Assembly: GCF_001553455.1 (NCBI RefSeq)
Contig: NZ_BBOX01000059.1
Coordinates: 1-64,000 of the forward strand
Source of the DNA: Streptomyces hygroscopicus subsp. hygroscopicus
GTDB lineage: Bacteria; Actinomycetota; Actinomycetes; Streptomycetales; Streptomycetaceae
Length of the DNA stretch: 64,000 bases
Reading direction: 5' to 3'
Positions 16,387 through 24,096 of this stretch are shown here, one piece after another. Position numbers and translations under genes: made by a program. The first letter of the stretch is position 1. Every line of letters begins with the position of its first letter. Below the pieces are notes generated by a model. That model was not told the DNA's origin. It saw nothing but the letters and a program-made list of their open reading frames with translations, and did not search any database.

Positions 16387-17124
16387 ATGCCTGAGTCGTC
16401 CTTGCCTGGAGGTTTCGTCAATGCGGTCGTTCGTGTCGGGGACACGGTGCGCCGTCCAGCCTCGGCTCGCACGAGGTTCGTGGGCGATCTGCTGAGGTTG
16501 CTTGAAGCCAGTGGCTGGAGTGGTGCTCCGCGGTATCTCGGTGTGGACGACGAGGGCCGTGAAATCCTCAGTTACCTTGAGGGGCATGTGGCGTGGGAGC
16601 CGCGTCAACCTGCCGCTGTCTCATCCGAGGAGAGTCTGGTGACGGTCGCCCGGCTCGTGCGTGAGTTCCACGACCTGACGGCCGGCACCTCGCCGGCCGG
16701 TGACCAAGAGGTCGTGTGCCACAACGACCTGTCGCCCAAGAACACGGTCTACCAGCTGTGCGGGGGCGAGCTTCGGCCAGCGGCATTCATCGACTGGGAC
16801 CTTGCTGCGCCGGGCGCGCGGATCCACGACATCGCTCATGTCTGCTGGCAGTACCTCAATCTGGGCCCTTCGGTCGCCGACGTCGAGGAGGCCGCCCGGC
16901 GCATGAGGCTGATCGTTGACAGCTACGAGTTGTCGGACCGGCAATGTCTCGTGTCCACGATCTTGTGGTGGCAGGACCGGTGCTGGCGGGGCATCGAGTC
17001 CCAAGCCGATGCGGGTGACGTCGCCATGGCCCGGCTTCGTGACGCAGGGGTGGTGAGACACGTTCGGACCGCCTATCGGTGGGTTTCCGATCACCGGGCT
17101 GCATTGGAACGCTCAGTGCGGTGA
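16387..17124 (+). CDS. APH-fold phosphotransferase
   Basis: The 245-aa protein has the compact kinase fold of aminoglycoside/choline phosphotransferases. The catalytic loop VVCHNDLSPKNTV (HxDxxxxN) lies at about residues 114-126 and the metal-binding AFIDWDLAAPG at about 138-148, followed by HDIAHVCWQYL. Both key aspartates are present, so it should be active. It is shorter than true APH(3') enzymes (~265 aa) and has the early YLEGHVAW hinge seen in many uncharacterised Streptomyces homologues, so the substrate may be a metabolite rather than an antibiotic. No operon partner is obvious. Confidence 0.8.
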   Translation: MPESSLPGGFVNAVVRVGDTVRRPASARTRFVGDLLRLLEASGWSGAPRYLGVDDEGREILSYLEGHVAWEPRQPAAVSSEESLVTVARLVREFHDLTAGTSPAGDQEVVCHNDLSPKNTVYQLCGGELRPAAFIDWDLAAPGARIHDIAHVCWQYLNLGPSVADVEEAARRMRLIVDSYELSDRQCLVSTILWWQDRCWRGIESQADAGDVAMARLRDAGVVRHVRTAYRWVSDHRAALERSVR

Positions 17125-17199
17125 GCGTGTGAGCAACGGTCGCGGTCGGTTCGCTGGTTCCTTCACCTGGCGGTCGGACGGCCTTCTACGACCCGACGC

Positions 17200-17308
17200 A
17201 TGCTGGATCCCGAACTGCTGGAACGGATCACGCCCTTACGGCGAGGTCCGGCTGGACATGGGCTCCCGGCTGGAGGCCAGCAGGGCTGATCTCGGCGGCC
17301 TGGGCTGA
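17200..17308 (+). pseudogene. Transposase-like C-terminal remnant, copy 1
   Basis: From an ATG at 17200 the frame reads MLDPELLERITP, then one extra C shifts it, and the continuation in the next frame is YGEVRLDMGSRLEASRADLG before a TGA at 17306-17308. The block YGEVRLDMxSRLExSxADLG recurs in inverted orientation at 20088-20176 with a shared DNA run of more than 20 bases. The ending resembles Tn3-family TnpA tails, but I could not confirm the family. Confidence 0.5.
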
Positions 17309-17373
17309 CTCGGCAGCCCAGGCCGCCGAGCCAGCGGCCGGACGGTCAGCGGCCGGGCCTGCCGCTGCCGGGG

Positions 17374-17550
17374 ATGCGCTTCATCGACAGCCGGTGCCGG
17401 ATACCGCCGGTCACGGCTCGGCGGCCTGCGGAAAATGCCGATGAGCCGCCAGAAGAGCTACGGCGCGCCCAGGCGATGCTCCGCCGCGCACGCACCGTTC
17501 TGGCGGTCGCCATCATGATCGCCACCTGTCTGCTGAACATGCGGCCTTGA
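17374..17550 (+). CDS. Possible small membrane protein (58 aa)
   Basis: An ATG at 17374 opens a 58-codon frame with a basic start, an acidic middle (ENADEPPEELRRAQ) and a C-terminal hydrophobic helix (VLAVAIMIATCLLNM). The ribosome site is poor (GGGG immediately before the ATG). It may be a genuine small membrane peptide or the tail of a lost gene; no family is recognised. Confidence 0.25.
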   Translation: MRFIDSRCRIPPVTARRPAENADEPPEELRRAQAMLRRARTVLAVAIMIATCLLNMRP

Positions 17551-17594
17551 CGGGTGGACCAGCGCGCTCACCGGCATTCTGCTTCTTGCCGGAA

Positions 17595-17993
17595 CTACTG
17601 CTTCTTGAAGGAGCGGATCTGGTAGCTGCCCTGGAGGTTGCCCCCGTGGCCGGCGGCCGTCGATCCGACGCGCGCGTGGTAGTTGGTCTGCTTGTAGTAC
17701 TGAACTCGGTGGCCGGTCCCGTTCCACACCGACAGCACCTTCTTGCCGTTGCGGATGAAGGAACACTGGTCGGCGGTGTTCGCGACCTTCTGCGCCGTCC
17801 ACTGGCAGCGGCTGCCGCCACCGCTCCAGCCGCTGTAGATGCAGAAGTGCCCCGGGTCGCAGCGGAAGGCCGCGGCGCTGTTCCCGGTCGCCGGGGCGGC
17901 CGGAGCCGTGGCGTCGGCGGTTGCGGCGGGAGCTGTGCCGAGGGCCGCCGCGAAGGCGAGTGAGGCGATGGCGAGCGTGGTGACACGGTGCAT
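17595..17993 (-). CDS. Secreted peptidase inhibitor family I36-like protein
   Basis: The 132-aa precursor starts MHRVTTLAIASLAFAAALG with an Ala-x-Ala cleavage region around residue 26. The mature part opens CDPGHFCIYSGWSGGGSRCQW, with paired cysteines and a Greek-key beta layout as in the I36 (SMPI-like/beta-gamma-crystallin-type) inhibitors of Streptomyces. It should be exported and either inhibit a protease or act as a small structural secreted protein. The start is supported by AAAGGGGACG about 8 bases upstream. It is monocistronic. Confidence 0.8.
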   Translation of the reverse strand: MHRVTTLAIASLAFAAALGTAPAATADATAPAAPATGNSAAAFRCDPGHFCIYSGWSGGGSRCQWTAQKVANTADQCSFIRNGKKVLSVWNGTGHRVQYYKQTNYHARVGSTAAGHGGNLQGSYQIRSFKKQ

Positions 17994-18382
17994 GGAAATC
18001 GTCCCCTTTCCATGGGTCCATGGGTTCCATCGATTCCGTCGGTGTCCCCGGGCGACACCCGGGCGACAGCCGTCAGTTTCGTGCGCCCAAAACGGCGACC
18101 GTCAGGGCGTGCGGCGGGGGCGCGAGAGGCACTCGCAGAGGCCGCCGCCACCTCCCCTCCGCCACATGAGCCGGGGCCTCCGGTGGCACCGGCGGCGGAC
18201 CGCCCACGCCGCCGCCCGGCCCGCGCCCCCGCGCCGCCGGGCTCGCGCGACCGCACTCCACGCGCCGCCCGCCTACTCCGGTGCGTATGACGTACTGATC
18301 GTTTCAGAACGAGGACCAGCACCGTGCCTCCGCCGGCTTCGGCCAGGCCGCCTGCCCCGGCTGCCGCCCGCGCCCCGAGTCC
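17994..18382. other. Intergenic region between the I36 protein gene and the MFS gene
   Basis: No gene is supported in these ~390 bases. They hold the I36 gene promoter (near 18000-18070) and the 3' flank of the MFS gene. A less GC-rich stretch, GTATGACGTACTGATCG, at ~18284-18300 stands out, but I could not assign it a function. Confidence 0.3.
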
Positions 18383-19816
18383 TCACTGCCCATGCCCAGC
18401 CGCCTGCTTGCCGGCGGTCTGGCGCGCCTGGGTCAGGTGAGCGAGGCGGTCGGCGCGTAGCGCGGTCAGAACCCCCAGGGCACAGAAAGCAGCGAAGCCC
18501 CACAGGAGGTAGCGCGCGGAGGTAAGCGTCGAAGGACCACCCAGGTTGACCAGGAGGCCAGCGAGGGCCGCACCGAATGCTGTCGACATCGTGAGTATCG
18601 TCGCGATTGCCGCGGCGGCCTTCTCTCCCTCCTCCTTGTCCGGCGTGCCGGCCATCGCGGCGACGGACAAGTGGGGCATTGCCAGGCCGATCCCTGTGCC
18701 GGCGAAGAGAAGAACGGGCAGCCACGCAAGGACCAGAAGCAGTGATGCTTCGCGCTGCTGCAACAGAGCGAGCACGGCGAGTCCGGCCGCGAGCAGACCG
18801 GGACCGGCCACCCGCAGCCATCGGACCGTCCGCTGCCGACGTGCTGAGGAACTGACGACTTGGCTTGCCGCCCAGCCGAGCGACAGCGCCGCCCCGAAGA
18901 ACCCGGCCGCAGCCGGCGGCAACCCGCCCAGACGCTGGCCGAACAACGGCAGGAACGTCTCGACGGCAACGCCGGCCGCGAGGAAGGCGATGGTCAGGTA
19001 GACCCACCGTAACGCGGAGCCGGCCTGGTAAGTCGGGCCGGGAAGGACGCGGACCAGGCTGCGTTTCTCCCTCACCGTGAAGGCCATGGCCAACGCCAGT
19101 GCCAACGCGATGAACACCAGCGTCAGGGCCTCGTTCCGGATGAGGCCGGCGGTGCTCACGGCACCCGCAGCTCCGATCACCAGCATCAACGAGCCCAGCG
19201 GCACGGGAGCCGTCTCCGTCTCGGTCCTGCCGCTTTGCGGAAGTACGTGAGGTACGAAAGCCGCCATCAGTGCCGAGGTGACGGCCAGCACGACGAACGC
19301 CAGGCGCCAGGAACCGAACTGGGCGAAGAGTCCGCCCAGAGCCGGACCGATGAAGTTGCCCAGGCCGAACATGGCAGAGATCAACGCGCTGCCCCGCACC
19401 CACAAGACGCGCGGTAGCGACGAGTGGATCAGGGAGAATCCCAGACCGGCCAACAGACCCGCCCCGAGTCCCTGTGCGCCGCGGCCGGCCAGCAGCACGG
19501 GCATCGTCGGACTGGCTGCACAGACGACCGACCCGACCGCGAAGACGCCAAAGCCGATCAAGTAGGAGTTGATGCCGCCGTGTCGGGAGAGGGTTCGACT
19601 CACGAGCATGGTCGCGACAACCTGGGCGGTCAGGAAGACGGACATGTTCCATGCGTAGAGGCGTTCACCGCCGATGTCGTCGACCGCCGTGGGCAGCAGG
19701 CTTGCGGCCAGGTAGATGTTCACGGCTCCGACGAGTACGCCCCCGGCCAGCACTACGGCGATGCCGAGGTGGCTGCCAAGTGCCCGCCACGACCCGACAC
19801 TCTGGTGATCGTCCAC
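18383..19816 (-). CDS. MFS efflux transporter
   Basis: The 477-aa protein has 12 or more hydrophobic segments. Its opening helix is GIAVVLAGGVLVGAVNIYLA, and the loop after the second helix continues into VSRTLSRHGGINSYLIGFG. The GRGAQGLGAGLLAGLGFSLI helix resembles motif C of drug:H+ antiporters. It is likely an exporter of small hydrophobic compounds. The GTG start at 19816 follows AGGGAGAGG, and an apparent long N-terminal extension upstream reads through a transposase-like remnant and is rejected. A TetR gene diverges from it and a good palindrome lies between, so ligand-induced efflux is likely. Confidence 0.85.
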   Translation of the reverse strand: MDDHQSVGSWRALGSHLGIAVVLAGGVLVGAVNIYLAASLLPTAVDDIGGERLYAWNMSVFLTAQVVATMLVSRTLSRHGGINSYLIGFGVFAVGSVVCAASPTMPVLLAGRGAQGLGAGLLAGLGFSLIHSSLPRVLWVRGSALISAMFGLGNFIGPALGGLFAQFGSWRLAFVVLAVTSALMAAFVPHVLPQSGRTETETAPVPLGSLMLVIGAAGAVSTAGLIRNEALTLVFIALALALAMAFTVREKRSLVRVLPGPTYQAGSALRWVYLTIAFLAAGVAVETFLPLFGQRLGGLPPAAAGFFGAALSLGWAASQVVSSSARRQRTVRWLRVAGPGLLAAGLAVLALLQQREASLLLVLAWLPVLLFAGTGIGLAMPHLSVAAMAGTPDKEEGEKAAAAIATILTMSTAFGAALAGLLVNLGGPSTLTSARYLLWGFAAFCALGVLTALRADRLAHLTQARQTAGKQAAGHGQ

Positions 19817-20087
19817 TTCCGAACCTCTCCCTGAACCGTTTGCTTCCTTCCGGGCATCATGGCGAAGCGGGAGGACCCGGTAATCCGGCAAAACGGACGT
19901 GACCTGCATCACATTTGGAGTGAATGGGGTTGGCGTGTACCTCGCCGGGGCCGAGCTGCGCTCGGGTGGCCGTGCCTCGCGGGTGGCGCGCAGCGCGAGG
20001 CACGTGGTGGGTTCGTCGAGGAAGAGCGCGCTCGCGGGCAACGGCGGCGCACACAGCACGGCCATCAGCGTGCTTGGGTGTTCGTCC

Positions 20088-20176
20088 ACGCAACCCCAAC
20101 GGCCGCTGCCGAGATCGGCCCCGCTGATCTCCAGTCGGGAGTCCATGTCCAGCCGGACCTCGCCGTAAGGGGCTTC
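20088..20176 (-). pseudogene. Transposase-like C-terminal remnant, copy 2
   Basis: The minus strand reads APYGEVRLDMDSRLEISG and ADLGSGRWG, matching copy 1 at 17200-17308 in inverted orientation. There is no start or stop in keeping with an intact gene. It sits between the MFS gene and its divergent regulator. Confidence 0.5.
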
Positions 20177-20186
20177 GAAATACCTG

Positions 20187-20208
20187 AATGGAACTTCAAA
20201 CTTCCATT
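20187..20208. promoter_or_regulatory. TetR operator candidate for the MFS pump
   Basis: A 22-bp palindrome with arms AATGGAA/TTCCATT and inner TT/AA pairs matches at 9 of 11 positions. It is 47 bp upstream of the tetR GTG and is A+T-rich against a GC-rich background. The TetR protein encoded at 20256 is the obvious candidate to bind it. Confidence 0.65.
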
Positions 20209-20255
20209 GATGAGTTACAGACATCCGAAACGGGCTCCTCTGATACCGTTCAGCC

Positions 20256-20867
20256 GTGAGTGCGAAGCAGCCTTCCAGCATCCGGAACCGCACTGAACGG
20301 GCCATCGTGACTGCCGCGGTGCGTGTTTGGGTGCGCGACCGGGCAGCCACGTTGCCCCAGGTCGCCGAGGCCGCGGAGGTCGGCCGCACGACCCTGCACC
20401 GCTACTTCCCGGAACGCGACGGCCTGCTGCGCGCCGCCACCGAGCACGCCCTGGAAACCATCGGTGGTGCCATCGCCGAAGCGGACCCCGGCAAAGGACG
20501 CCCGCTGGACGCCATGCGCCGTGTGGTCGCTGCCCTGGCCTCGGCCAGCGATGCGATCATGTTCGTCTTCGGCGGCCAGTCCCTGGTGCGTGATGCCGCC
20601 CCCAACCCCGCCGGGCCTGATCTGCCGACACCGCACGACCCGGTGATCGACCTCATCCGTCGCGGGCAGGCCGAGGGCGTCTTCGACGACCAGCTCACCG
20701 CCGAATGGATCCAGCAAGTCCTTTGGGGAGTTGCCTACACCGCCTTCGAGCAGGTCGAACGGGGCGCCCTCGCCAAGTTCGACGTCGCCGCGACGGTGAC
20801 CCGCACCCTGGAACGGGGGATCACCGCCACGGCCGGCGCACGTCCGGGATCGGAACCGAAGCCGTGA
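20256..20867 (+). CDS. TetR/AcrR-family transcriptional regulator
   Basis: The 203-aa protein has its HTH at residues ~28-50 (LPQVAEAAEVGRTTLHRYF) followed by PERDGLLRA, then an all-alpha effector domain. It diverges from the MFS gene and overlaps the next gene by four bases (GTGA), so it is co-expressed with the nitroreductase-like protein. The likely circuit is repression of the pump and of its own operon, relieved by a xenobiotic or thiol-reactive ligand. The GTG start is supported by the HTH position, typical for the family. Confidence 0.88.
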   Translation: MSAKQPSSIRNRTERAIVTAAVRVWVRDRAATLPQVAEAAEVGRTTLHRYFPERDGLLRAATEHALETIGGAIAEADPGKGRPLDAMRRVVAALASASDAIMFVFGGQSLVRDAAPNPAGPDLPTPHDPVIDLIRRGQAEGVFDDQLTAEWIQQVLWGVAYTAFEQVERGALAKFDVAATVTRTLERGITATAGARPGSEPKP

Positions 20868-21469
20868 CCGGCACTGCCACCGAGGGCGGCTGGAGTGTCG
20901 ACTTCTGGCTCGATCCGGCCTGCCCGCTCACCCGCCACACCGCACGCTGGATCGCCCAGGTCGCCGACCAGGTAGCGCTCCAGGTGCGCTGGCGGGTGAT
21001 GAGCCTGTCGGTGCTCAACGAGCACCGCGACGACGACCCCGAAGGCGACCCGCACGGCTACCTGTGGATTCCCGCCCGCGTCGCGGCAGCCGTCCAGACC
21101 GAGCACGGACATGCCGCACTCGGGACGTTCTACACCGCACTGTGGACCGAGCCTGACGGCGCCGCGCGGGAATGGATCGGCGACATCGGCGAAGCGCTGC
21201 ACCGTAGCGGCCTGCCCGCCGCGCTCGCCGAGGCCGGTACCGCCACCGACTACGACCAGGCACTGCGCGTCTCCCACCACGCCGGCGTCGACCGGATCGA
21301 CGCCCGGATCGGCACCCCCGTCGTGGCCATCACCACACCCGACGGCACCCAAAGAGCATTCTTCGGCCCCGTCCTCGATGCCACCCCCGCGCGAGCAGAC
21401 GCCATCCGCCTCTGGGAAGCCACCCTCCTGATGGTCGGCGTCCCGGCATTCCGCGAACTCAAGGCGTGA
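20864..21469 (+). CDS. DsbA-like mycothiol-dependent nitroreductase family protein
   Basis: The 201-aa protein starts VTGTATEGGWSVDFWLDPACPLTRHTARW. A thioredoxin-fold strand leads to an active-site loop with Cys20-Pro21, and the second Cys of CxxC is replaced. This is the pattern of the actinobacterial Rv2466c group, which reduces nitro compounds with mycothiol. The cis-Pro region is GTPVVAITTPDG. It is coupled to tetR by a GTGA overlap, and the divergent gene is an MFS pump, so this locus looks like a detoxification unit pairing reduction with export. Confidence 0.75.
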   Translation: MTGTATEGGWSVDFWLDPACPLTRHTARWIAQVADQVALQVRWRVMSLSVLNEHRDDDPEGDPHGYLWIPARVAAAVQTEHGHAALGTFYTALWTEPDGAAREWIGDIGEALHRSGLPAALAEAGTATDYDQALRVSHHAGVDRIDARIGTPVVAITTPDGTQRAFFGPVLDATPARADAIRLWEATLLMVGVPAFRELKA

Positions 21470-21481
21470 CACCACTGGTCG

Positions 21482-21678
21482 TCACGGCTCATCACTGATG
21501 CAGCCCCGGTCCAACGGCGCTCCGCCCGGGCGAGGCCGATGCGCCCGTCGCGGATCATGGCGAACCACCGGGCCGAGTCGAAGCACCCGGCGTTCGCCGC
21601 CAGGGTGACGGTCCCCTCGCCCGCGTTGAGGAGGCCCGGGGCGACGTCGTCCGAGGCCGTCACCGCGCACCGTGGCAC
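21482..21678 (-). pseudogene. Fragment of a 3-oxoacid CoA-transferase beta subunit
   Basis: The minus strand reads GLLNAGEGTVTLAANAGCF, then DSARWFAMIRDGRIGLA. In intact ScoB/PcaJ proteins the conserved region is NAGKETVTLxPGAxxFDSAxSFAMIRGGHxDL, so this is a degraded slice of that enzyme's middle. No start, and the frame is quickly lost on both sides. It is a relic of gene loss, not an active gene. Confidence 0.6.
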
Positions 21679-21714
21679 GCTCCGTGCGCTCCTTGTTCCT
21701 TCCGCCGTGTCGGC

Positions 21715-22842
21715 TCAGTGCCCGTGTCCCGCCGTCATGTCCGTCGCCGGGGCGGGGGCGGTCGAGGCCCTGCGGATCAGCTTCGCCTGAAGCCGCAGGT
21801 GGACTGCCTCGTCGTCTGCCGGACCGTCACCGGTGCGCCGGGCGTGCAGGCGGGCGAGCAGCTGTTCGGCGGCGGCCGCGCCGAGTTCGCGGTGCGGCTG
21901 GCGGACCACTGTGAGCTGCGGGCGCACCAGGGTCGTCCAGTCCTGGTCGTCGAAGCCGACCAGGGAGATCTCCTCGGGGCAGGCGCGGCCGCTGCGCTGC
22001 ACCGCGGCGAGGGCGCCCGAGGTGAGGATGTTGTCGGTGCAGAAGAGGGCGGTGACGGAGGGGTCGCGGCGCAGCAGGCGGGCGGTGGCGCGTTCGGCGG
22101 CGGCCCGGTCGTAGGGGGAGTGCACCGCGAGGTCCGGGTCCGGCCGGATGCCGGCACGCTGGAGTGCGGAGAGGTATCCGGCGAGCCGGGCGGCGCTGGG
22201 CCGCTCGCCGTCTCCGGCCGCGGGGTGGGCGAGCAGCCGGGAGAAGTCACCGGAGGCCTCGCTGACCACGGCGATGCGCCGGTGGCCCAGGCCGGTCAGA
22301 TGGTTGACGGCGCTGCGGGCGCAGGCGGTGTTGTTGACGAGTACCTGGTCGACCTGGGGGAGGGCCGTCAGCGGGCGGTCCAGGAGGACGACGGGGAGGC
22401 CGCCGCCCACCAGGGTGCGCAGCCGTTCGGCGCTGTCCGGCCCTTCGGGGGCGATGATCACGCCGTCGGCCCGCTTTTCCCACATGACCTGGATGGCGCG
22501 TTGTTCGGCGTCGGGGTCGGAGTCGGTGTTGGCGAGGAGCATCTCGAAGCCTCCGGCCCGCACCACGTCGGCGATGCCCCGGACCGCCTGGGCGAAGAAG
22601 GAGTTGCCGATGTCGGTGACGATGACGCCGATGGTCTGGGTCGAGCCCTGGATGAGGCTCCGGGCGAGCCCGTTGGGCCGGTAGCCGAGCCGTCTCGCGG
22701 CCTCCTCGACCTTCACCCGGGAGGCCGCGCTGGACTGCCCGTACCCGCCGAGCACCCGGCCGGCCGTGGCCGTGGAGACACCTGCGGCCCGCGCGACTTC
22801 GACGATGCTCGGCGGCCCGTCGGCCCGCCCCTTGCTCTGCAC
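21715..22842 (-). CDS. LacI-family regulator of the Amadori/gamma-glutamyl operon
   Basis: The 375-aa protein has the LacI headpiece at residues ~11-36 (PSIVEVARAAGVSTATAGRVL), a hinge region (LGYRPNGLARSL), and a periplasmic-binding-protein-like sugar-sensing domain starting TIGVIVTDIGNSFFAQAVRG. The GTG at 22842 follows GGAGG. It diverges from the operon beginning at 23068, and two palindromes in the gap have exactly the LacI look, so it is almost certainly the operon's repressor with a sugar-derived inducer. Its C-terminal tail is rich in Ala/Pro and carries three His. Confidence 0.9.
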   Translation of the reverse strand: MQSKGRADGPPSIVEVARAAGVSTATAGRVLGGYGQSSAASRVKVEEAARRLGYRPNGLARSLIQGSTQTIGVIVTDIGNSFFAQAVRGIADVVRAGGFEMLLANTDSDPDAEQRAIQVMWEKRADGVIIAPEGPDSAERLRTLVGGGLPVVLLDRPLTALPQVDQVLVNNTACARSAVNHLTGLGHRRIAVVSEASGDFSRLLAHPAAGDGERPSAARLAGYLSALQRAGIRPDPDLAVHSPYDRAAAERATARLLRRDPSVTALFCTDNILTSGALAAVQRSGRACPEEISLVGFDDQDWTTLVRPQLTVVRQPHRELGAAAAEQLLARLHARRTGDGPADDEAVHLRLQAKLIRRASTAPAPATDMTAGHGH

Positions 22843-22923
22843 GTGAGTGCCTCCTTCTCTCCAGGCGCCGCAGTGGTGAACGCCGCCGGTTTCCGTCTCC
22901 GGGGATACTCCGCATCCGGCCTC

Positions 22924-22929
22924 TTGACA
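22924..22929 (+). promoter_or_regulatory. Candidate -35 box (TTGACA) of the operon promoter
   Basis: A consensus TTGACA lies 14 bp upstream of the first LacI palindrome. No good -10 was seen at the expected distance; the first operator would cover that position. Confidence 0.4.
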
Positions 22930-22942
22930 CAGTCTAGGCCCG

Positions 22943-22958
22943 CTGAGAAGGTTCTCAG
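22943..22958. promoter_or_regulatory. LacI operator 1
   Basis: CTGAGAAGGTTCTCAG has perfect 7-bp arms around a GG centre. It is the reverse complement of operator 2. Position and symmetry fit binding by the adjacent LacI protein. Confidence 0.85.
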
Positions 22959-22965
22959 CATCTGA

Positions 22966-22981
22966 CTGAGAACCTTCTCAG
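22966..22981. promoter_or_regulatory. LacI operator 2
   Basis: CTGAGAACCTTCTCAG has the same perfect 7-bp arms around a CC centre. Centres of the two sites are 23 bp apart, about two helical turns, allowing cooperative binding on one DNA face. Confidence 0.85.
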
Positions 22982-23067
22982 CGGCTTTGCCGACACCTCA
23001 TCGCCCGTCCGTGGCGCGTCCGATGCCATGGGCCGCGCACGACCCCGTTTCCGTGGAGGAGACCCGA

Positions 23068-24096
23068 ATGCTGGACGTCGCCGTCGACCCGGTACCGCTG
23101 TCCGACGACCTCACCCCCACCCTGGAGCACACCGTCGCCCAGGCCGGCAAGGCCCGCGAGCTGGCCGCCCGCCTGGTCGGGCAAGGGCTGCGGACGGTGT
23201 ACTTCGTAGGCTGCGGCGGATCGTTCTACTCGACCTTCCCCGCCCAGGACCTCATGGAGAGCGCTGAGGACACGGTGGTCTCCCACCGGATGACCGCCGC
23301 GGAACTGGTCCACCGCCCGCTCGCCGGGCTGGACCGGACCTCCCTCGTCGTCGCCTCCTCGCACTCCGGCGCCACCCCCGAGACGCTGGAGGCCGTGCGG
23401 GTGGCGAAGAAGGCGGGCGCGACCGTGGCGGGCATCGCCCGGAGCGGCGACTCCCCGCTGGCCGAGGAGGCCGACGTGCTCTTCGACTATCCGAGCAACG
23501 TCACCGTCACCGAGCCCAAGGCCATCCACTTCACGCAGATGGCGCTCGCCCTGCTGGAGGCCACCGGCTCGCTGCGGGACGCCGAGCAGGCCTGGCAGGC
23601 GGTGGCGGCGGTGCCGCAGGCGCTCACGGCCGCCAAGAAGGAGGTCGCTCCGCTCGGGGAGCGGGTGGGCGCGCAGTGGCGCGACGCCGAACTGGTGTAC
23701 GTGCTCGGCGCCGGCCCGAACTTCGGCGCCGCCAACGCCCTGGCCGCCTGCTATCTGCAGGAGATGAACTGGCTGCACGCCTCCGCGGTCAACGCCGGGG
23801 ACTTCTTCCACGGCCCGTTCGAGATCGTCGGTGACCACCCGGTGCTGGTCCTGGTCGGCGAGGACGCCACCCGCCCGATGGGCGAGCGGGCGGTCGCCTT
23901 CGCCGAGCGCTACTACCGCACCTGGTCCGTGCTGGACTCCAAGGACTTCACCCTGCCCGGTGTGCCGCCGCGGCAGCGCGGCCTGATCAGCCCGCTCGCC
24001 GTGGCCAGTGCCTCTCGCCGGCTGCTCGACTTCTGCGCCGCCGAACGCGGCCACAACACCGCCCAGCGCCGCTACATGTACCGGGTCGCGTACTGA
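23068..24096 (+). CDS. frlB: SIS-domain deglycase, FrlB/FraB-like
   Basis: The 342-aa protein has two SIS phosphosugar-binding domains; the first contains TVYFVGCGGSFYST (~43-56) and SSHSGATPETLEAV (~92-105). It has no glutamine-amidotransferase domain, unlike GlmS, and matches the FrlB/FraB group that cleaves 6-phospho-fructosyl-amines to glucose 6-phosphate plus the free amine. It is the first gene after the LacI operators. The ATG at 23068 has GTGGAGGAG upstream; an earlier in-frame start overlaps the operators and is rejected. The next gene is the matching kinase, so the two make the classic Amadori pair. Confidence 0.85.
   Translation: MLDVAVDPVPLSDDLTPTLEHTVAQAGKARELAARLVGQGLRTVYFVGCGGSFYSTFPAQDLMESAEDTVVSHRMTAAELVHRPLAGLDRTSLVVASSHSGATPETLEAVRVAKKAGATVAGIARSGDSPLAEEADVLFDYPSNVTVTEPKAIHFTQMALALLEATGSLRDAEQAWQAVAAVPQALTAAKKEVAPLGERVGAQWRDAELVYVLGAGPNFGAANALAACYLQEMNWLHASAVNAGDFFHGPFEIVGDHPVLVLVGEDATRPMGERAVAFAERYYRTWSVLDSKDFTLPGVPPRQRGLISPLAVASASRRLLDFCAAERGHNTAQRRYMYRVAY

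Noticed and set aside
17513..18322. 269-codon minus-strand frame over the I36 gene region
   Set aside because: It is Ser/Ala/Arg-rich and out of frame with the signal-peptide gene, which has a ribosome site and conserved cysteines.
18383..20389. MFS protein extended to 668 residues
   Set aside because: The extra N-terminus reads a transposase-like remnant and the divergent promoter; the GTG at 19816 has a clear ribosome site.
22987..23067. Upstream in-frame start for the deglycase
   Set aside because: It lies at the edge of the LacI operators and has no ribosome site, unlike the ATG at 23068.
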